DNA of 64,000 bases from Gluconacetobacter diazotrophicus PA1 5 (GTDB lineage: Bacteria; Pseudomonadota; Alphaproteobacteria; Acetobacterales; Acetobacteraceae): assembly GCF_000067045.1 (NCBI RefSeq), contig NC_010125.1:2284001-2348000 (forward strand). The letters run 5' to 3'. Made by a program: the position numbers and the translations under genes. Under the pieces are notes generated by a model. The model had not been told where the DNA came from. It saw only the letters and a program-made list of their open reading frames with translations, and ran no database searches. This document shows, piece by piece, positions 34,702 to 45,164 of this stretch. Each line of letters begins with the position of its first letter. The stretch's first letter is position 1.

Positions 34702-36012
34702 CTACTGGTCCTGACCGGCGATCTGCATCTCGAAACGGGCGCGGTCGGCCGGCAACAGGCGAACCGTCACCACGATAGCCTGCTCGCCATCCTCGCGCGA
34801 TGTCACTTCGCCATGAGCGTACAGCCACGCCAGCATGGCGCCGTCCTTCACCGGGATGGTGTAGCGGACGGTTTCCATCGCCTCGGTCAGGCGCGAATCG
34901 ATGGCGGCCAGCAGGTCGGGCAGGCCCTCGCCCGTGATGGCCGAAATGACGACGCTGCCCTTGCGGGGCGGCACGGCATCGCGGCCGCCGATCAGGTCGG
35001 CCTTGTTCTGCACCTCGATCACGCGCCGGCGCCAATCGTCCTCCAGCGTGCCGCTGCCGGCCATGCCTTCCAGCACGTCCTCGACATCCGCGCGCTGGGC
35101 GGCGCTGTCGGGATGGGAGATATCGCGCACATGCAGGATGACGTCGGCCTCGGCGACCTCTTCCAGCGTCGCGCGGAAGGCGGCGATCAGTTCGGTCGGC
35201 AGGTCGCTGATGAAGCCCACCGTGTCGGACAGGATGATGCGCCGGCCCGACGGCAGGCGAATGCCGCGCATCGTCGGGTCGAGGGTGGCGAACAACTGGT
35301 CCTGGGCGAAGACGGTCGCCCCGGTCAGGGCATTGAACAGGGTCGATTTTCCGGCATTGGTGTAACCGACCAGCGCCACGACCGGAAACGGCACCCGCCG
35401 GCGCGCGGCGCGGTGCAGGCCGCGCGTGCGCCGCACCTGTTCCAGTTCCCGCTTCAGGCGCACGATCCGGTCGCCGATCATGCGGCGGTCGGCCTCGATC
35501 TGGGTTTCGCCCGGACCGCCCAGGAAGCCGAAGCCGCCGCGCTGGCGCTCCAGATGGGTCCAGGTCCGGACCAGGCGGCTGCGCTGATATTCCAGATGGG
35601 CCAGTTCGACCTGCAGCGTGCCTTCCTTGGTGGCCGCGCGCTCGCCGAAAATGTCCAGGATCAGCGCCGTACGGTCGATGACCTTGCAGCCCAGGGCGCG
35701 TTCCAGGTTGCGCTGCTGCACGGGGGAGAGGCGCGAATCGACGATCACGACGGCGACGCGGTCCTGCTGGACCGCCGCGCGCAGCGATTCGACCTGCCCG
35801 TTTCCCAGCAATGTCGACGGCCGGCGTGCCCGCAGCACCAGCACGGCCTGGCGCACGATGACCAGGCCGATCGAGGCGGCGAGGCCGACAGCTTCTTCCA
35901 GTCGGGCCTCGGCCGCCCGAACTTCCTCCTGGCGGTCCGGCCGTTCCCAGGGCAGGATGACGGCGGCCCGCGTCGCGGATTGCGACACGGGATCGTCAGA
36001 GGAGATCGGCAT
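34702..36012 (-). CDS. hflX: Ribosome-associated GTPase HflX
   Basis: 436 aa. The N-terminal HflX domain (about 40-190: [44 protein letters not shown]) precedes a GTPase domain with GYTNAGKST (G1), DTVGFI (G3) and NKAD (G4). HflX splits stalled or heat-damaged ribosomes. The start overlaps the hfq end by 17 bases, the classical hfq-hflX coupling. Confidence 0.94.
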   Translation of the reverse strand: MPISSDDPVSQSATRAAVILPWERPDRQEEVRAAEARLEEAVGLAASIGLVIVRQAVLVLRARRPSTLLGNGQVESLRAAVQQDRVAVVIVDSRLSPVQQRNLERALGCKVIDRTALILDIFGERAATKEGTLQVELAHLEYQRSRLVRTWTHLERQRGGFGFLGGPGETQIEADRRMIGDRIVRLKRELEQVRRTRGLHRAARRRVPFPVVALVGYTNAGKSTLFNALTGATVFAQDQLFATLDPTMRGIRLPSGRRIILSDTVGFISDLPTELIAAFRATLEEVAEADVILHVRDISHPDSAAQRADVEDVLEGMAGSGTLEDDWRRRVIEVQNKADLIGGRDAVPPRKGSVVISAITGEGLPDLLAAIDSRLTEAMETVRYTIPVKDGAMLAWLYAHGEVTSREDGEQAIVVTVRLLPADRARFEMQIAGQDQ

Positions 36013-36292
36013 CCCCCGCCAGATCCTTCTCCGTCAGGTCAACGGTGGCGCCTTCGGTGCGCGACGGGTCGAACAGGACCACCGGCGTCGCCGGCATGAC
36101 GGTGCTGATGGCGTGCTTGTAGACAAGCTGCGTATGACCGTCGCGACGCAGCAGCACCGAGAAATTGTCAAACCAGGTAATGATGCCCTGCAGCTTTACG
36201 CCATTGACCAGGAACACCGTGACCGGGGTCTTGGACCGTCGGACATGGTTGAGGAAGACATCCTGAACGTTTTGTGTCGGTTCTTTTGCCAC
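35996..36292 (-). CDS. hfq: RNA chaperone Hfq
   Basis: 98 aa. The Sm1 part [22 protein letters not shown] and the Sm2 part [12 protein letters not shown] define the hexameric sRNA chaperone; the N-terminal [12 protein letters not shown] includes the Gln of the proximal poly-U face. The C-terminal tail is short and acidic. In this lineage it may control nitrogen and stress genes through sRNAs. It lies 116 bases downstream of ntrX, a spacer that could hold its own promoter, and overlaps hflX. Confidence 0.96.
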   Translation of the reverse strand: MAKEPTQNVQDVFLNHVRRSKTPVTVFLVNGVKLQGIITWFDNFSVLLRRDGHTQLVYKHAISTVMPATPVVLFDPSRTEGATVDLTEKDLAGDADLL

Positions 36293-36408
36293 GGCTGGGC
36301 CTTACTTTTTTCTGTGGGCGGGAACGAGGGCGGAACACGCCGTACCGCTCCGTACCGATAACATGCGATTGCCCTTGTCTAGCAGGCCCTTCCCCGCGGG
36401 GCAAAACC

Positions 36409-37800
36409 TCATCCTGCGCCCCGCTCCTCCGACGTGACGCCCAACTGTTTCAACTTGCGGTGCAATGCGCTGCGTTCCATGCCGACGAAGCCGGCGGTAC
36501 GGCTGATATTGCCGCCAAAACGCAGGAGCTGCGCCTGCAGATACTGGGTTTCGAACAGGTCCCGTGCCTCGCGCAGCGGCAGGCCCATCACGTCGGCGGC
36601 GGGATCAAATTTCAGCAATGCAGGTGCGCCCTGCCCCACCGACGGCGGCAGCATCTCGGCACGGATCAGGTCGGACCCGTTGCCCGGCATCATGATCAGC
36701 AGCCGTTCCATCAGGTTGCGCAGTTCCCGCGCGTTGCCCGGCCAGTCATAGCTTTGCAGCGCGGCGACGGCGTCGCCCGACAGGTCGCGCAGCGGCAGGC
36801 CCGCGTTTTCCGCCGCCCGGCGCAGGAACAGCCGCGCCAGGCCGGGAATGTCCTCGCGCCGTTCGCGCAGGCTGGGCACGCGCAGCGGCACCACCGCCAG
36901 GCGGTAATACAGGTCCTCGCGGAAGCGGCCGGCGGCGATCGCTTCCTGCAGGTCGCGATTGGTCGCGGCCAGCACGCGGACATCGACCTTGACCCGCGAC
37001 GCCCCGCCCACGCGCTCGAAGCTCTGGTCCTGCAACGCGCGGACGATCTTGCCCTGGGTTTCGATCGGCATGTCCGAAACCTCGTCCAGCAGCAGGGTGC
37101 CGCCATGGGCGCGTTCCAGCACGCCGGTCCGGCGGCCGGTGCCGTCCGGCGCCCCCTCGATGCCGAACAGTTCCTCCTCGAACCGGCCGGGGGCCAGGGT
37201 GGCGCAGTTCAGGGCGATGAACGGCCCTTCGGCCCGGCGCGAGCGCGCGTGGATCATCCGCGCCGCGACCTCCTTGCCCGCCCCGGCGGCGCCGGAAATC
37301 AGCACGCGCGAGCCGCTGGGGGCCACGCGCTCGATCTGGTTGCGCACGCCCGCGATGACCGGGCTGTCGCCGTACAGCATCGCCTCGGGCCCCGCGCGCA
37401 GGCGCAGCTCGGCGTTTTCCCGGGCCAGGCGCGATGCCTCCAGCGCGCGGCGGACCACCAGCAGCAGCCGGTCGGACTGGAAGGGCTTTTCGATGAAGTC
37501 ATAGGCGCCGTGCTGCAGCGCCGCGACCGCGGTTTCGATCGTGCCGTGGCCGGAGATCATGATGGTGGGAACGACCGGTTCCTCGCCCTGGATGGCCTGG
37601 AGGATTCCCAGGCCGTCGAGACGCGAGCCCTGGAGCCAGACATCCAGGATGACCAAAGACGGCCGGCGGGCCCGAAAGGCGCTGATTGCCGAATCCGAAT
37701 CCCCTGCCAGGCGGGTCTCGTAGCCTTCGTCCCGAAGAATGCCCTCGACAAGCAGCCGGATGTCCGGCTCATCATCGACGATCAGGATTTCATGCCCCAT
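36409..37800 (-). CDS. ntrX: Response regulator NtrX
   Basis: 463 aa. Receiver domain with phospho-acceptor Asp53 (LVILDVWL), AAA+ domain with Walker A ISGAAGAGKE and Walker B GTLLLDEVSD, and a Fis-type helix-turn-helix at the end (ISRTAGFVGMERSALHRKLKQLG). In the loop that should carry GAFTGA for sigma-54 contact the sequence is GIEGAPDGTGRRTG, so the motif is absent and it probably does not open sigma-54 holoenzyme in the usual way. Cognate kinase NtrY is upstream with an 11-base overlap. The pair responds to nitrogen/redox state in alphaproteobacteria. Confidence 0.92.
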   Translation of the reverse strand: MGHEILIVDDEPDIRLLVEGILRDEGYETRLAGDSDSAISAFRARRPSLVILDVWLQGSRLDGLGILQAIQGEEPVVPTIMISGHGTIETAVAALQHGAYDFIEKPFQSDRLLLVVRRALEASRLARENAELRLRAGPEAMLYGDSPVIAGVRNQIERVAPSGSRVLISGAAGAGKEVAARMIHARSRRAEGPFIALNCATLAPGRFEEELFGIEGAPDGTGRRTGVLERAHGGTLLLDEVSDMPIETQGKIVRALQDQSFERVGGASRVKVDVRVLAATNRDLQEAIAAGRFREDLYYRLAVVPLRVPSLRERREDIPGLARLFLRRAAENAGLPLRDLSGDAVAALQSYDWPGNARELRNLMERLLIMMPGNGSDLIRAEMLPPSVGQGAPALLKFDPAADVMGLPLREARDLFETQYLQAQLLRFGGNISRTAGFVGMERSALHRKLKQLGVTSEERGAG

Positions 37801-40054
37801 GGTCGTCCTTTACAGGCAGTATCAAGATCGAAACCGCTCCCCTTGCGTCTGGCCGGTCCTCCAGACGGATGCTACCACCATGATCTTCCAGGATTTTCTT
37901 GACGATCGCCAGACCCAGGCCGGTTCCTTTCGGCTTGTGGGTCACATAGGGTTCGGTCAATCGCTGCCTGTCTTCTTCCGGCAGGCCGATCCCGTCGTCG
38001 GCCACCGTGAGGTGGGCCTCCGAACCTTCGATGTGCAAGACAATCCCGACGATGCCGGCCGGACCGGCCGGGCTGCATGCAGCATTCCCATCTTTTGGTA
38101 CCATTGCAATGGCGTCGGCCGCATTCTGCAGCAAATTGGTCAGCGCCTGGACCATCAGCCGCCGGTCGCATGACACCACCGGCCCGTGTTCGGGCAGGTC
38201 GGTTTCGTAGCGGATCTCGGGGTGGGCGGCGCGTTGCAGGACCAGGGCCTCGCGCACGATGCGCGACAGGTCCTCGGGGCGGATGATCGGCTGCGGCATC
38301 CGCGCGAAGGCGGAAAATTCGTCCACCATGCGCCCGATATCGCCGACATGGCGCACGATCGTGTCCGCGCACTGGCTGAACGTTTCGGGATCCGACGTGA
38401 TCTCGCGCAGGAAGCGCCGCTTCAGCCGTTCGGCCGCGAGCTGGATCGGCGTCAGGGGATTCTTGATCTCGTGCGCGATGCGTCGGGCGACGTCGGCCCA
38501 GGCGGCCTTGCGTTGCGCTGCCTGCAATGCCGTTATGTCGTCGAACGTCACGACATAGCCCTCGGCCTTGGCGCCACGGGTCTCGGCCCCGATCCGGACC
38601 AGCAGCGTGCAGGCCCGCGCGCCGCTGCCCACCTGGACCTCGCCGGTCCAGACCCGGTCGGAAGCCCGCGCCACCTCGTCCAGCATCGGATGGAATTCCG
38701 GCACCACGTCGACCAGGCGCCGGCCGATGGCCGCCGCCAGATCCTGCTGAAGCAGGGTGGCCGCCGCACGGTTGGGCAGTTCGATCACCTGCTGCGCGTC
38801 CAGGCCGATCACGCCCGCCGACACGCCCGACAGCACGGCTTCGGTAAAGCGGCGGCGTTCGTCGATCTGGTCGTAGGCGATCATCAGTTCCGAACGCTGG
38901 CTGGAAAGCTGGTCGGTCATGCGGTTGAAGGCACGCGACAGGCTGGACAGCTCATCGTCGCGCTCGCCCTCGGGGACGCGCACCTTCAGGTCGCCGTCGC
39001 TGATCCGTCCGGATGCCAGGATCAGCAGGCCCAGCGGCCGGACGATCTGGTTGGCCAGCACCAGGCCGATCAGGATCGCCGCGAACAGCACCAGAAGCCC
39101 CACCAGCGCGAAAATCAGCACGAAGGTGAACTGGATTTTCGAGCGGTTCCGGTTCAGCCGCTGGTAATCGGCCACCACATTTTCGGTCTTGTGCATGTGG
39201 TCGAGGATTTCGGGATCGACGGGGCGGGTGATCACCAGCATCAGCGGCGGCGTGTCGCCCAGCGAGATGACCGCCCGGACCGTCTTCTCGTCGGGCGAAT
39301 CGAGAATGGCGATCTCGTTGGTGCGGGCCATCATGGTGGCCGAGGGCGGCGGCAGGGCCTGCATGTCGCCCGGGTGGCTCATCAGCCCGCCCGAGGCCAC
39401 GATGTGGTTGGTCAGCGGGTCGTAGATCACCGCCTCGTTCAGGCCGCGCAGGGTGGCCTGCGAATCGAGGATCTGATCCAGGGCCTCGGGGTCGTGCATC
39501 AGGTCCGACCCCGACCCTTCCAGGCCGTTGGCCGCGCCGGCCAGGTAGTTGGCCAGCGAGAAGGCCTCGGTCCGGATATTGGCGTTATGTTCCTGCAGAT
39601 AGCCGTGCGAGGCCTGCAGCGCCTCGTTCAGCGCGGTGTTCACCCGGTCGCTGAACCAGATCTGGATGCCGTAATGGAAGAACACCGTGGCGAAGCAGCC
39701 GACGACGATGGTGGGCGCCACCGCCACGATGCCGAACAGCGTGACCAGGCGCACATGCAGCCGCGCCCCGGCCAGGCCGCGCCGCCGTTCGGCCAGGACG
39801 CGACCCAGCCGTTCCGACAGCGCCAGGGCCAGCAGCAGCAGGACCAGGAAATTCAGTACGAAGATCAGCGCCTGGATGCGGGGGTAATGCGTCACCGACA
39901 GGCCGCCGGACAGCACCACGAAGGTCGCGACCCCGAAACACAGCGCCAGCGCGACCAGGGCGATGGTCACGTCGCGCCGCGCCAGCAGCCCGAACAGGCC
40001 GCGCATCAGCGGCGGCGCCGGAATCCGGGCGCGGGATGCCCTGGGTTCGGTCAA
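37790..40054 (-). CDS. ntrY: Membrane sensor histidine kinase NtrY
   Basis: 754 aa. Three N-terminal transmembrane helices (about 27-135) are followed by a ~160-residue periplasmic region and a fourth helix (FTFVLIFALVGLLVLFAAILIGLVL, about 312-336). Then come HAMP, a PAS domain, and HisKA with RRIAHEIKNPLTPIQLAAERL (phospho-His), and an HATPase with NLLQNAADAI, DDGIGLP and GTGLGLAIVKKI. This is the standard NtrY plan. It follows ntrC by 22 bases and overlaps ntrX, so all four ntr genes are probably one operon. Confidence 0.93.
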   Translation of the reverse strand: MTEPRASRARIPAPPLMRGLFGLLARRDVTIALVALALCFGVATFVVLSGGLSVTHYPRIQALIFVLNFLVLLLLALALSERLGRVLAERRRGLAGARLHVRLVTLFGIVAVAPTIVVGCFATVFFHYGIQIWFSDRVNTALNEALQASHGYLQEHNANIRTEAFSLANYLAGAANGLEGSGSDLMHDPEALDQILDSQATLRGLNEAVIYDPLTNHIVASGGLMSHPGDMQALPPPSATMMARTNEIAILDSPDEKTVRAVISLGDTPPLMLVITRPVDPEILDHMHKTENVVADYQRLNRNRSKIQFTFVLIFALVGLLVLFAAILIGLVLANQIVRPLGLLILASGRISDGDLKVRVPEGERDDELSSLSRAFNRMTDQLSSQRSELMIAYDQIDERRRFTEAVLSGVSAGVIGLDAQQVIELPNRAAATLLQQDLAAAIGRRLVDVVPEFHPMLDEVARASDRVWTGEVQVGSGARACTLLVRIGAETRGAKAEGYVVTFDDITALQAAQRKAAWADVARRIAHEIKNPLTPIQLAAERLKRRFLREITSDPETFSQCADTIVRHVGDIGRMVDEFSAFARMPQPIIRPEDLSRIVREALVLQRAAHPEIRYETDLPEHGPVVSCDRRLMVQALTNLLQNAADAIAMVPKDGNAACSPAGPAGIVGIVLHIEGSEAHLTVADDGIGLPEEDRQRLTEPYVTHKPKGTGLGLAIVKKILEDHGGSIRLEDRPDARGAVSILILPVKDDHGA

Positions 40055-40076
40055 TGGACGATCTCCCGCTTCACGG

Positions 40077-41525
40077 TCAGTTCGCGCCGCGAACGACAGG
40101 GATTTCCAGGTCGCGGATCTTCTTGCGCAGGGTGTTGCGGTTCAGCCCCAGCATCGCCGCCGCCTTGATCTGGTTGCCGCGGGTGGCCGCCAGGGTCATC
40201 TGGATCAGCGGCCGTTCGACCTCGGCGATCACGCGGTCATAGATGTCGTGCAGCGGCATGCCGTCCTGGCCCGAGGCCAGGAAATGGCGGATATGGCGGG
40301 CCACGGCGTCGGCCAGCGGTTCCTGCTCGCGCAGGTCCGGCGTATCGGCGCCCTGCTCGTGCAGCGTTTCGGCCAGTTCGGAATCGATCAGGTCGGCGGT
40401 GATCGTCTCCTGCGGGTACAGGGCCGCCAGCCGGCGCATCAGGTTTTCCAGTTCGCGCACATTGCCCGGCCAGCGGCTGGCCTGGAGCCGTTCCACCGCG
40501 CCGTCGTCCAGAATCTTGCCCGGCAGGCCGTCCTCGCGGCAGCGGTCCAGGAAGTGGCGGGCCAGCAGGGGGATGTCCTCGGCCCGCTCGCGCAGGGGCG
40601 GCAGGCGGATGGGCACCACGTTCAGGCGATAGAACAGGTCCTCGCGGAACGATCCGGTGCGGATCGCCTGGCGCAGGTCGCGATGGGTGGCGGCGATGAT
40701 GCGGACATTCGCGCGGATCGGCTGGCGGCCGCCCACGGTGGTGAACTCGCCGTCCTGCAGCACGCGCAGCAGGCGCGTCTGGGCCTCGGGCGGCATGTCC
40801 CCGATCTCGTCCAGGAACAGGGTGCCCCCGGCGGCCTGTTCGAAGCGGCCGGGATTGCGGCTGGTGGCCCCGGTGAACGCGCCGCGCTCATGGCCGAACA
40901 GCTCGCTCTCGATCAGTTCGCGCGGGATCGCCGCCATGTTGACGGCGACGAAGGGCCCGCCGCGCCGGCGGCCGTAATCGTGCAGGGCGCGCGCCACCAG
41001 TTCCTTTCCGGTGCCGCTCTCGCCATTGATCATCACCGTCAGGTCCGACGTCGTCAGTCGCGCGATGATGCGATAGATGTCCTGCATCACCATCGACCGG
41101 CCGATCAGCGGCATGCGTTCGTCCGTATCGACCGGCGCGGGTTCGGCCAGGGCGCCGGCCGGCGACGCCAGCGCGCGCGCGACCACCGACAGCAGCTCCT
41201 TCAGGTCGAAGGGCTTGGGCAGGTACTCGAACGCGCCGCGCTGGGTCGCCTTGACGGCGGTCATCAGGGTGGATTGCGCGCTCATGACCACCACGCGCAG
41301 GTCGGGCCGGGCCCGCTTGATGCGCGGAATCAGGTCAAGGCCGTTTTCGTCGGGCATCACCACGTCGGTGATGACCAGGTCGCCCTCGCCCTCCTCGACC
41401 CATTGCCACAGGGTCGCGGCATGGGCGGTGACGCGCACCTGATAGCCCGCGCGCCCCAGCGCCTGGCTAAGGACGGTGCGGATGGAACGGTCGTCGTCGG
41501 CGACAAGGACGGTCGGCAGGGGCAT
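40077..41525 (-). CDS. ntrC: Nitrogen regulator NtrC (sigma-54 activator)
   Basis: 482 aa. Receiver with Asp54 ([13 protein letters not shown]), AAA+ domain with [15 protein letters not shown] Walker A, intact GAFTGA in [12 protein letters not shown], Walker [12 protein letters not shown], and a C-terminal Fis helix-turn-helix ([21 protein letters not shown]). It activates sigma-54 promoters for nitrogen assimilation (glnA, glnK-amtB, possibly nif). NtrB, its kinase, is 58 bases upstream. Confidence 0.95.
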   Translation of the reverse strand: MPLPTVLVADDDRSIRTVLSQALGRAGYQVRVTAHAATLWQWVEEGEGDLVITDVVMPDENGLDLIPRIKRARPDLRVVVMSAQSTLMTAVKATQRGAFEYLPKPFDLKELLSVVARALASPAGALAEPAPVDTDERMPLIGRSMVMQDIYRIIARLTTSDLTVMINGESGTGKELVARALHDYGRRRGGPFVAVNMAAIPRELIESELFGHERGAFTGATSRNPGRFEQAAGGTLFLDEIGDMPPEAQTRLLRVLQDGEFTTVGGRQPIRANVRIIAATHRDLRQAIRTGSFREDLFYRLNVVPIRLPPLRERAEDIPLLARHFLDRCREDGLPGKILDDGAVERLQASRWPGNVRELENLMRRLAALYPQETITADLIDSELAETLHEQGADTPDLREQEPLADAVARHIRHFLASGQDGMPLHDIYDRVIAEVERPLIQMTLAATRGNQIKAAAMLGLNRNTLRKKIRDLEIPVVRGAN

Positions 41526-41583
41526 GCGATAGGTCAGTCTCTTGAATCGGGGCTAAGGGCTGGGGGCGGCGTCCGGCCGGCGG

Positions 41584-42693
41584 TCAGGGAAGGGTCCTGC
41601 CTTCGGCCACCATGGGCAGGTGCAGGCGGACCTCGGTGCGGCCGGGGCGGCTGTCGATTTCGATCACGCCGCCATGGTCGTCGATGATCTTGCCCGCCAG
41701 GGCCAGTCCCAGGCCGCTTCCGCTGGTCTTCGTCGTCAGGAAGGGTTCGAACAGATGGGGCCGGATGCTGTCGGGAATGCCGGGCCCGGTATCGCGGACC
41801 GACACCACCAGCGGCAGTTCGACGCGATGTTCCATCCCCGGCACCGCCAGCCGCACCCCGTGCCGGTAGGACGTGCCGAGGGTGATTTCCCCCCCCTGCC
41901 CGTCCGATGCGATGGCCTCGGCCGCGTTCTTCACCAGGTTCAGCAGCACCTGCACCAACTGGTCGCGATTGCCCCAGACCGGCGGCAGCGAGGGATCGTA
42001 ATCCTCGACGATCCGGATGTTGCCGGCGAATCCCTGCTCGGCCAGCATGCGCACGCGTTCGAGCACGCGATGAATGTTCACCGGGCGCCGTTCCAGCGGC
42101 TTGTCGCTGAACATTTCCATGCGCTCGACCAGGTCGCGTATCCGGTCGGCCTCGTCCCGGATCAGCACCGCCAGTTCCCGGTCGCCCTCGGCCACCGAGC
42201 TTTCCAGCAACTGCGCCGCCCCCCTGATGCCGGACAGGGGATTCTTGACCTCGTGCGCCAGGATGGCGGCCATGCCGGACACGCTGCGCGCCGCGGACCG
42301 GAAGGTCAGTTGCCGGTCGAGTTGCCGCGCCGCCGACGAATCGTGAAAGGTCAGCAGCACGGAATCCGGCTCATCGGGCAGTTGCGTGCCCTGCACGGTA
42401 ATGCCCGTGCGGTGCAGCCGCGGCCCGTCCAGCGTCAGTTCATGTTCGGCGGTCGTCACCCCGTCGCGCCGCACCTGTTCGACCAGCAGGAAGATCGGAT
42501 GGTCGGCCGCCAGGATTTCCGCCAGGTCCCGATGCATCAGTTGCTGGCGCGACGCGCCGAAGAACGGTTCGGCCGCGCTGTTGATGTAGCGGATATGATT
42601 GCCCGGCCCCACCAGGACCACCGGCATCGACATCGCGTCCAGCAGCGCGGCGCCATCCGGCTGCGGCATGTCGAGGGCCATGCCGGCCGCCAT
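41584..42693 (-). CDS. ntrB: Nitrogen-sensing histidine kinase NtrB
   Basis: 369 aa cytoplasmic kinase/phosphatase. The N-terminal PAS domain (LLDAMSMPVVLVGPGNHIRYIN, about 17-38) is followed by HisKA with AAILAHEVKNPLSGIRGAAQLLE (phospho-His) and an HATPase with NLVKNAAEAI, VRDTGPGIP and GSGLGLALAGKI. No membrane helix. It is controlled by PII (GlnB) in this family. The ATG at 42691-42693 is used; an in-frame TTG at 42702 would overlap the dus stop and is also possible. Confidence 0.93.
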   Translation of the reverse strand: MAAGMALDMPQPDGAALLDAMSMPVVLVGPGNHIRYINSAAEPFFGASRQQLMHRDLAEILAADHPIFLLVEQVRRDGVTTAEHELTLDGPRLHRTGITVQGTQLPDEPDSVLLTFHDSSAARQLDRQLTFRSAARSVSGMAAILAHEVKNPLSGIRGAAQLLESSVAEGDRELAVLIRDEADRIRDLVERMEMFSDKPLERRPVNIHRVLERVRMLAEQGFAGNIRIVEDYDPSLPPVWGNRDQLVQVLLNLVKNAAEAIASDGQGGEITLGTSYRHGVRLAVPGMEHRVELPLVVSVRDTGPGIPDSIRPHLFEPFLTTKTSGSGLGLALAGKIIDDHGGVIEIDSRPGRTEVRLHLPMVAEGRTLP

Positions 42694-42698
42694 GGGTT

Positions 42699-43760
42699 TC
42701 AAGCCGCCTGGGCGGCATCCTGACCGCCCGCCGCCGTGCCGCGCCGCGCGCGGTGGGAACCGGCAGCGATGTGCCGGTCATAGAAGGCGGAGATCATCCC
42801 GATGGCCTCCTGGGCCTGGTCCACCCGGTTGATGGCGGCGCGGAATCCGGCCGAATCCGGCAGGCCGGCGGAATACCAGGCGACATGCTTGCGCGCCAGG
42901 CGCAGCCCGGGATGGGCGCCGAAATGCGACAGCATCATGTCGTAATGATCCAGCACGATCGCCTTTTCCGTCGCCAGGTCGGGGTCGGGCACGATGTCGC
43001 CGGTCGTCAGCGCCTGCGCGACCTGGGCCAGGAACCACGGCCGGCCATAGCAGCCGCGCCCGATCATCACCCCGTCCGCCCCCGACAGCGCCAGGGCCTG
43101 CCGCGCGTCGTCGACCGTCTGGATATCGCCGTTGACGATCACCGGCAGCGATACCGCGTCCTTCACCTGCCGGACGAAGGACCAGTCGGCGGTGCCGTTA
43201 TAGAATTGCTGGCGCGTGCGGCCATGCACGGTGACCATGCGGATGCCCGTCTGTTCCGCGATGCGGGCCAGGGCCGGCGCGTTCAGGCTGGCATGGTCCC
43301 AGCCCATGCGCATCTTCAGCGTCACCGGCACGTCCACGGCCCGCACAACGGCATCCAGCAGCCGCGCGGCCAGGGCTTCGTCCCGCATCAGCGCCGAGCC
43401 CGCCTGCTGGCCGACCGCCACCTTCTTGACCGGGCAGCCGAAATTGATGTCGACCATGTCCGCGCCGCGATCGACCGCGATCCGCGCCGCCTGGGCCATG
43501 GCCTCGGGCTCGCAGCCGGCCAGCTGCACCGCGTTCGGGCCGTCATCATCGGCGACCTCGGCCATGCGCAGGGTGGCCTGGTTCTCCCGCACCATGGCCC
43601 ACGAGGCGATCATTTCCGAAATGACCAGGCCCGCGCCCAGCCGCCGCGCCAGCCGGCGGAACGGCAGGTCCGTCACCCCGGACATCGGGGCGAGGATGAC
43701 CGGGGTGCGCAGGACCACCCCCCCACCCAGATCGACGGGACGCAACATTTCGGACGACAT
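42699..43760 (-). CDS. dusB: tRNA-dihydrouridine synthase (NifR3/DusB type)
   Basis: 353 aa FMN enzyme reducing uridines in the tRNA D-loop. The TIM-barrel shows [21 protein letters not shown] near the start, [11 protein letters not shown] with catalytic Cys, [20 protein letters not shown] and the FMN phosphate site [11 protein letters not shown]...DGVMIGRG. The order dusB(nifR3)-ntrB-ntrC is the classical alphaproteobacterial arrangement. Two candidate ATGs (43760 and 43769) are close; neither has a clear Shine-Dalgarno. It is divergent from ispDF. Confidence 0.92.
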   Translation of the reverse strand: MSSEMLRPVDLGGGVVLRTPVILAPMSGVTDLPFRRLARRLGAGLVISEMIASWAMVRENQATLRMAEVADDDGPNAVQLAGCEPEAMAQAARIAVDRGADMVDINFGCPVKKVAVGQQAGSALMRDEALAARLLDAVVRAVDVPVTLKMRMGWDHASLNAPALARIAEQTGIRMVTVHGRTRQQFYNGTADWSFVRQVKDAVSLPVIVNGDIQTVDDARQALALSGADGVMIGRGCYGRPWFLAQVAQALTTGDIVPDPDLATEKAIVLDHYDMMLSHFGAHPGLRLARKHVAWYSAGLPDSAGFRAAINRVDQAQEAIGMISAFYDRHIAAGSHRARRGTAAGGQDAAQAA

Positions 43761-43910
43761 GGACGGCATTACCCCCGTTGGGCTGTCAGATCCCGCGCCC
43801 GGCACACGGATGGGCGCCGGGATTGGGCGAATTTCCGGCATCTATGCCCAGGATTTAAGCAGAATACCCAATCTTCCGCTGTCACGCAATCGCGATGCGG
43901 CATTCCCCCA

Positions 43911-43947
43911 GGGGCGGAGCCACAAAACCGGGGGCGGAGCCGCAAAA
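43911..43947. repeat. Tandem 17-base repeat upstream of ispDF
   Basis: GGGGCGGAGCCACAAAA at 43911 and GGGGCGGAGCCGCAAAA at 43931, one mismatch, spaced 20 bases, in the 248-base gap between divergent dusB and ispDF. It may be a regulator site or decayed duplication. Confidence 0.5.
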
Positions 43948-44008
43948 TACGGCATCCCCGCGCGTTCCAGCGCTTGACGGCGGGGAATCTCCGCCGCATT
44001 GCTCCGCC

Positions 44009-45163
44009 ATGCGTGTTGCAGCCATTCTCCTTGCCGCAGGCGTGGGCCGACGTTTCAGCGCCACGACGGCATCCCCTGTCGCCAAGCAGTATCTGACGCT
44101 CGGCGGCCGGCCCATCATCCGCCATGCGGCGGATGCCCTGATCCCGCATGTCGACCTGCTTCAGCCGGTGGGCGATGCCCAGGCCCTGGCCGATGCGCTG
44201 CAGGGGCTGGATGTCCTGCCGCCGGTGGCGGGGGGCGAGACGCGGCAGGAAAGCGTCCGCGCCGGGCTGGAGGCGCTGGACCGCCTGCCCGAGTCCGCGC
44301 GGCCCGACCTGGTGCTGATCCATGACGGCGCCCGCCCCTATGTCCCCGGCGAGGTGACGCAGGCGGTGATCGCGGCGCTGGCGGCCCATCCCGGCGCCAT
44401 TCCCGCCGTGCAGGTGGCCGATACGATCAAGCGCGGCAGGGACGGCGTGATTGCCGGCACCGTGCCGCGGGACGACCTGTTTCGCGCCCAGACGCCGCAG
44501 GGCTTCCGCTTCGCGCTGCTGCGCGACCTGCATCGCGGCGCCGCCGCGACGGACGCGACCGACGACGCGGCGCTGCTGGAGGCAGCCGGCCACACGGTCG
44601 CGCTGGTGCCCGGATCGGAAGACAATATCAAGCTGACCTACAAGGAGGATCTCATGCGCCTGGAACGCCTGATCGGTCCGACATTGCTGCCGCGCACCGG
44701 CATCGGCTACGACGTCCATGCGTTTGCCGAGAACCGCGCCCTGATCCTGTGCGGCATCACCGTGCCCCACGATCGCGGCCTGGCCGGGCATTCGGACGCC
44801 GATGTCGGTATCCATGCCCTGTGCGACGCGATCTATGGCGCGCTGGCCGAGGGCGATATCGGGCGCCATTTCCCGCCCAGCCAGAATCAGTGGAAGGACG
44901 CCGACAGCGCGCGCTTCCTGGTCCATGCCGGCGAGCGGATTCGCGCCCGGGGCGGCATGCTGGTGAATGCCGATGTCACGCTGATCTGCGAACGGCCGAA
45001 AATCGGCCCGCATTCCGAGGCGATGCGCCAGCGCCTGGCCGACCTGCTGCAGGTCGGGATCGACCGGATTTCCGTGAAGGCCACGACCTCCGAACGGCTG
45101 GGCTTCACCGGCCGCGAGGAAGGCATCGCCTGCACCGCCAGCGCCACGGTCCTGGTTCCCTAG
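44009..45163 (+). CDS. ispDF: Bifunctional IspD-IspF isoprenoid enzyme
   Basis: 384 aa fusion of two MEP-pathway enzymes. Residues ~1-215 are IspD (CDP-ME synthase: [31 protein letters not shown]). Residues ~230-384 are IspF (MEcPP synthase: GIGYDVHAF with zinc Asp/His, [43 protein letters not shown]). The fusion is common in alphaproteobacteria. ATG 44009 starts the domain. Its stop TAG (45161-45163) lies inside the target duplication of the IS481-family element that follows, and the reading frame is intact. Confidence 0.95.
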   Translation: MRVAAILLAAGVGRRFSATTASPVAKQYLTLGGRPIIRHAADALIPHVDLLQPVGDAQALADALQGLDVLPPVAGGETRQESVRAGLEALDRLPESARPDLVLIHDGARPYVPGEVTQAVIAALAAHPGAIPAVQVADTIKRGRDGVIAGTVPRDDLFRAQTPQGFRFALLRDLHRGAAATDATDDAALLEAAGHTVALVPGSEDNIKLTYKEDLMRLERLIGPTLLPRTGIGYDVHAFAENRALILCGITVPHDRGLAGHSDADVGIHALCDAIYGALAEGDIGRHFPPSQNQWKDADSARFLVHAGERIRARGGMLVNADVTLICERPKIGPHSEAMRQRLADLLQVGIDRISVKATTSERLGFTGREEGIACTASATVLVP

Positions 45164-45164
45164 A

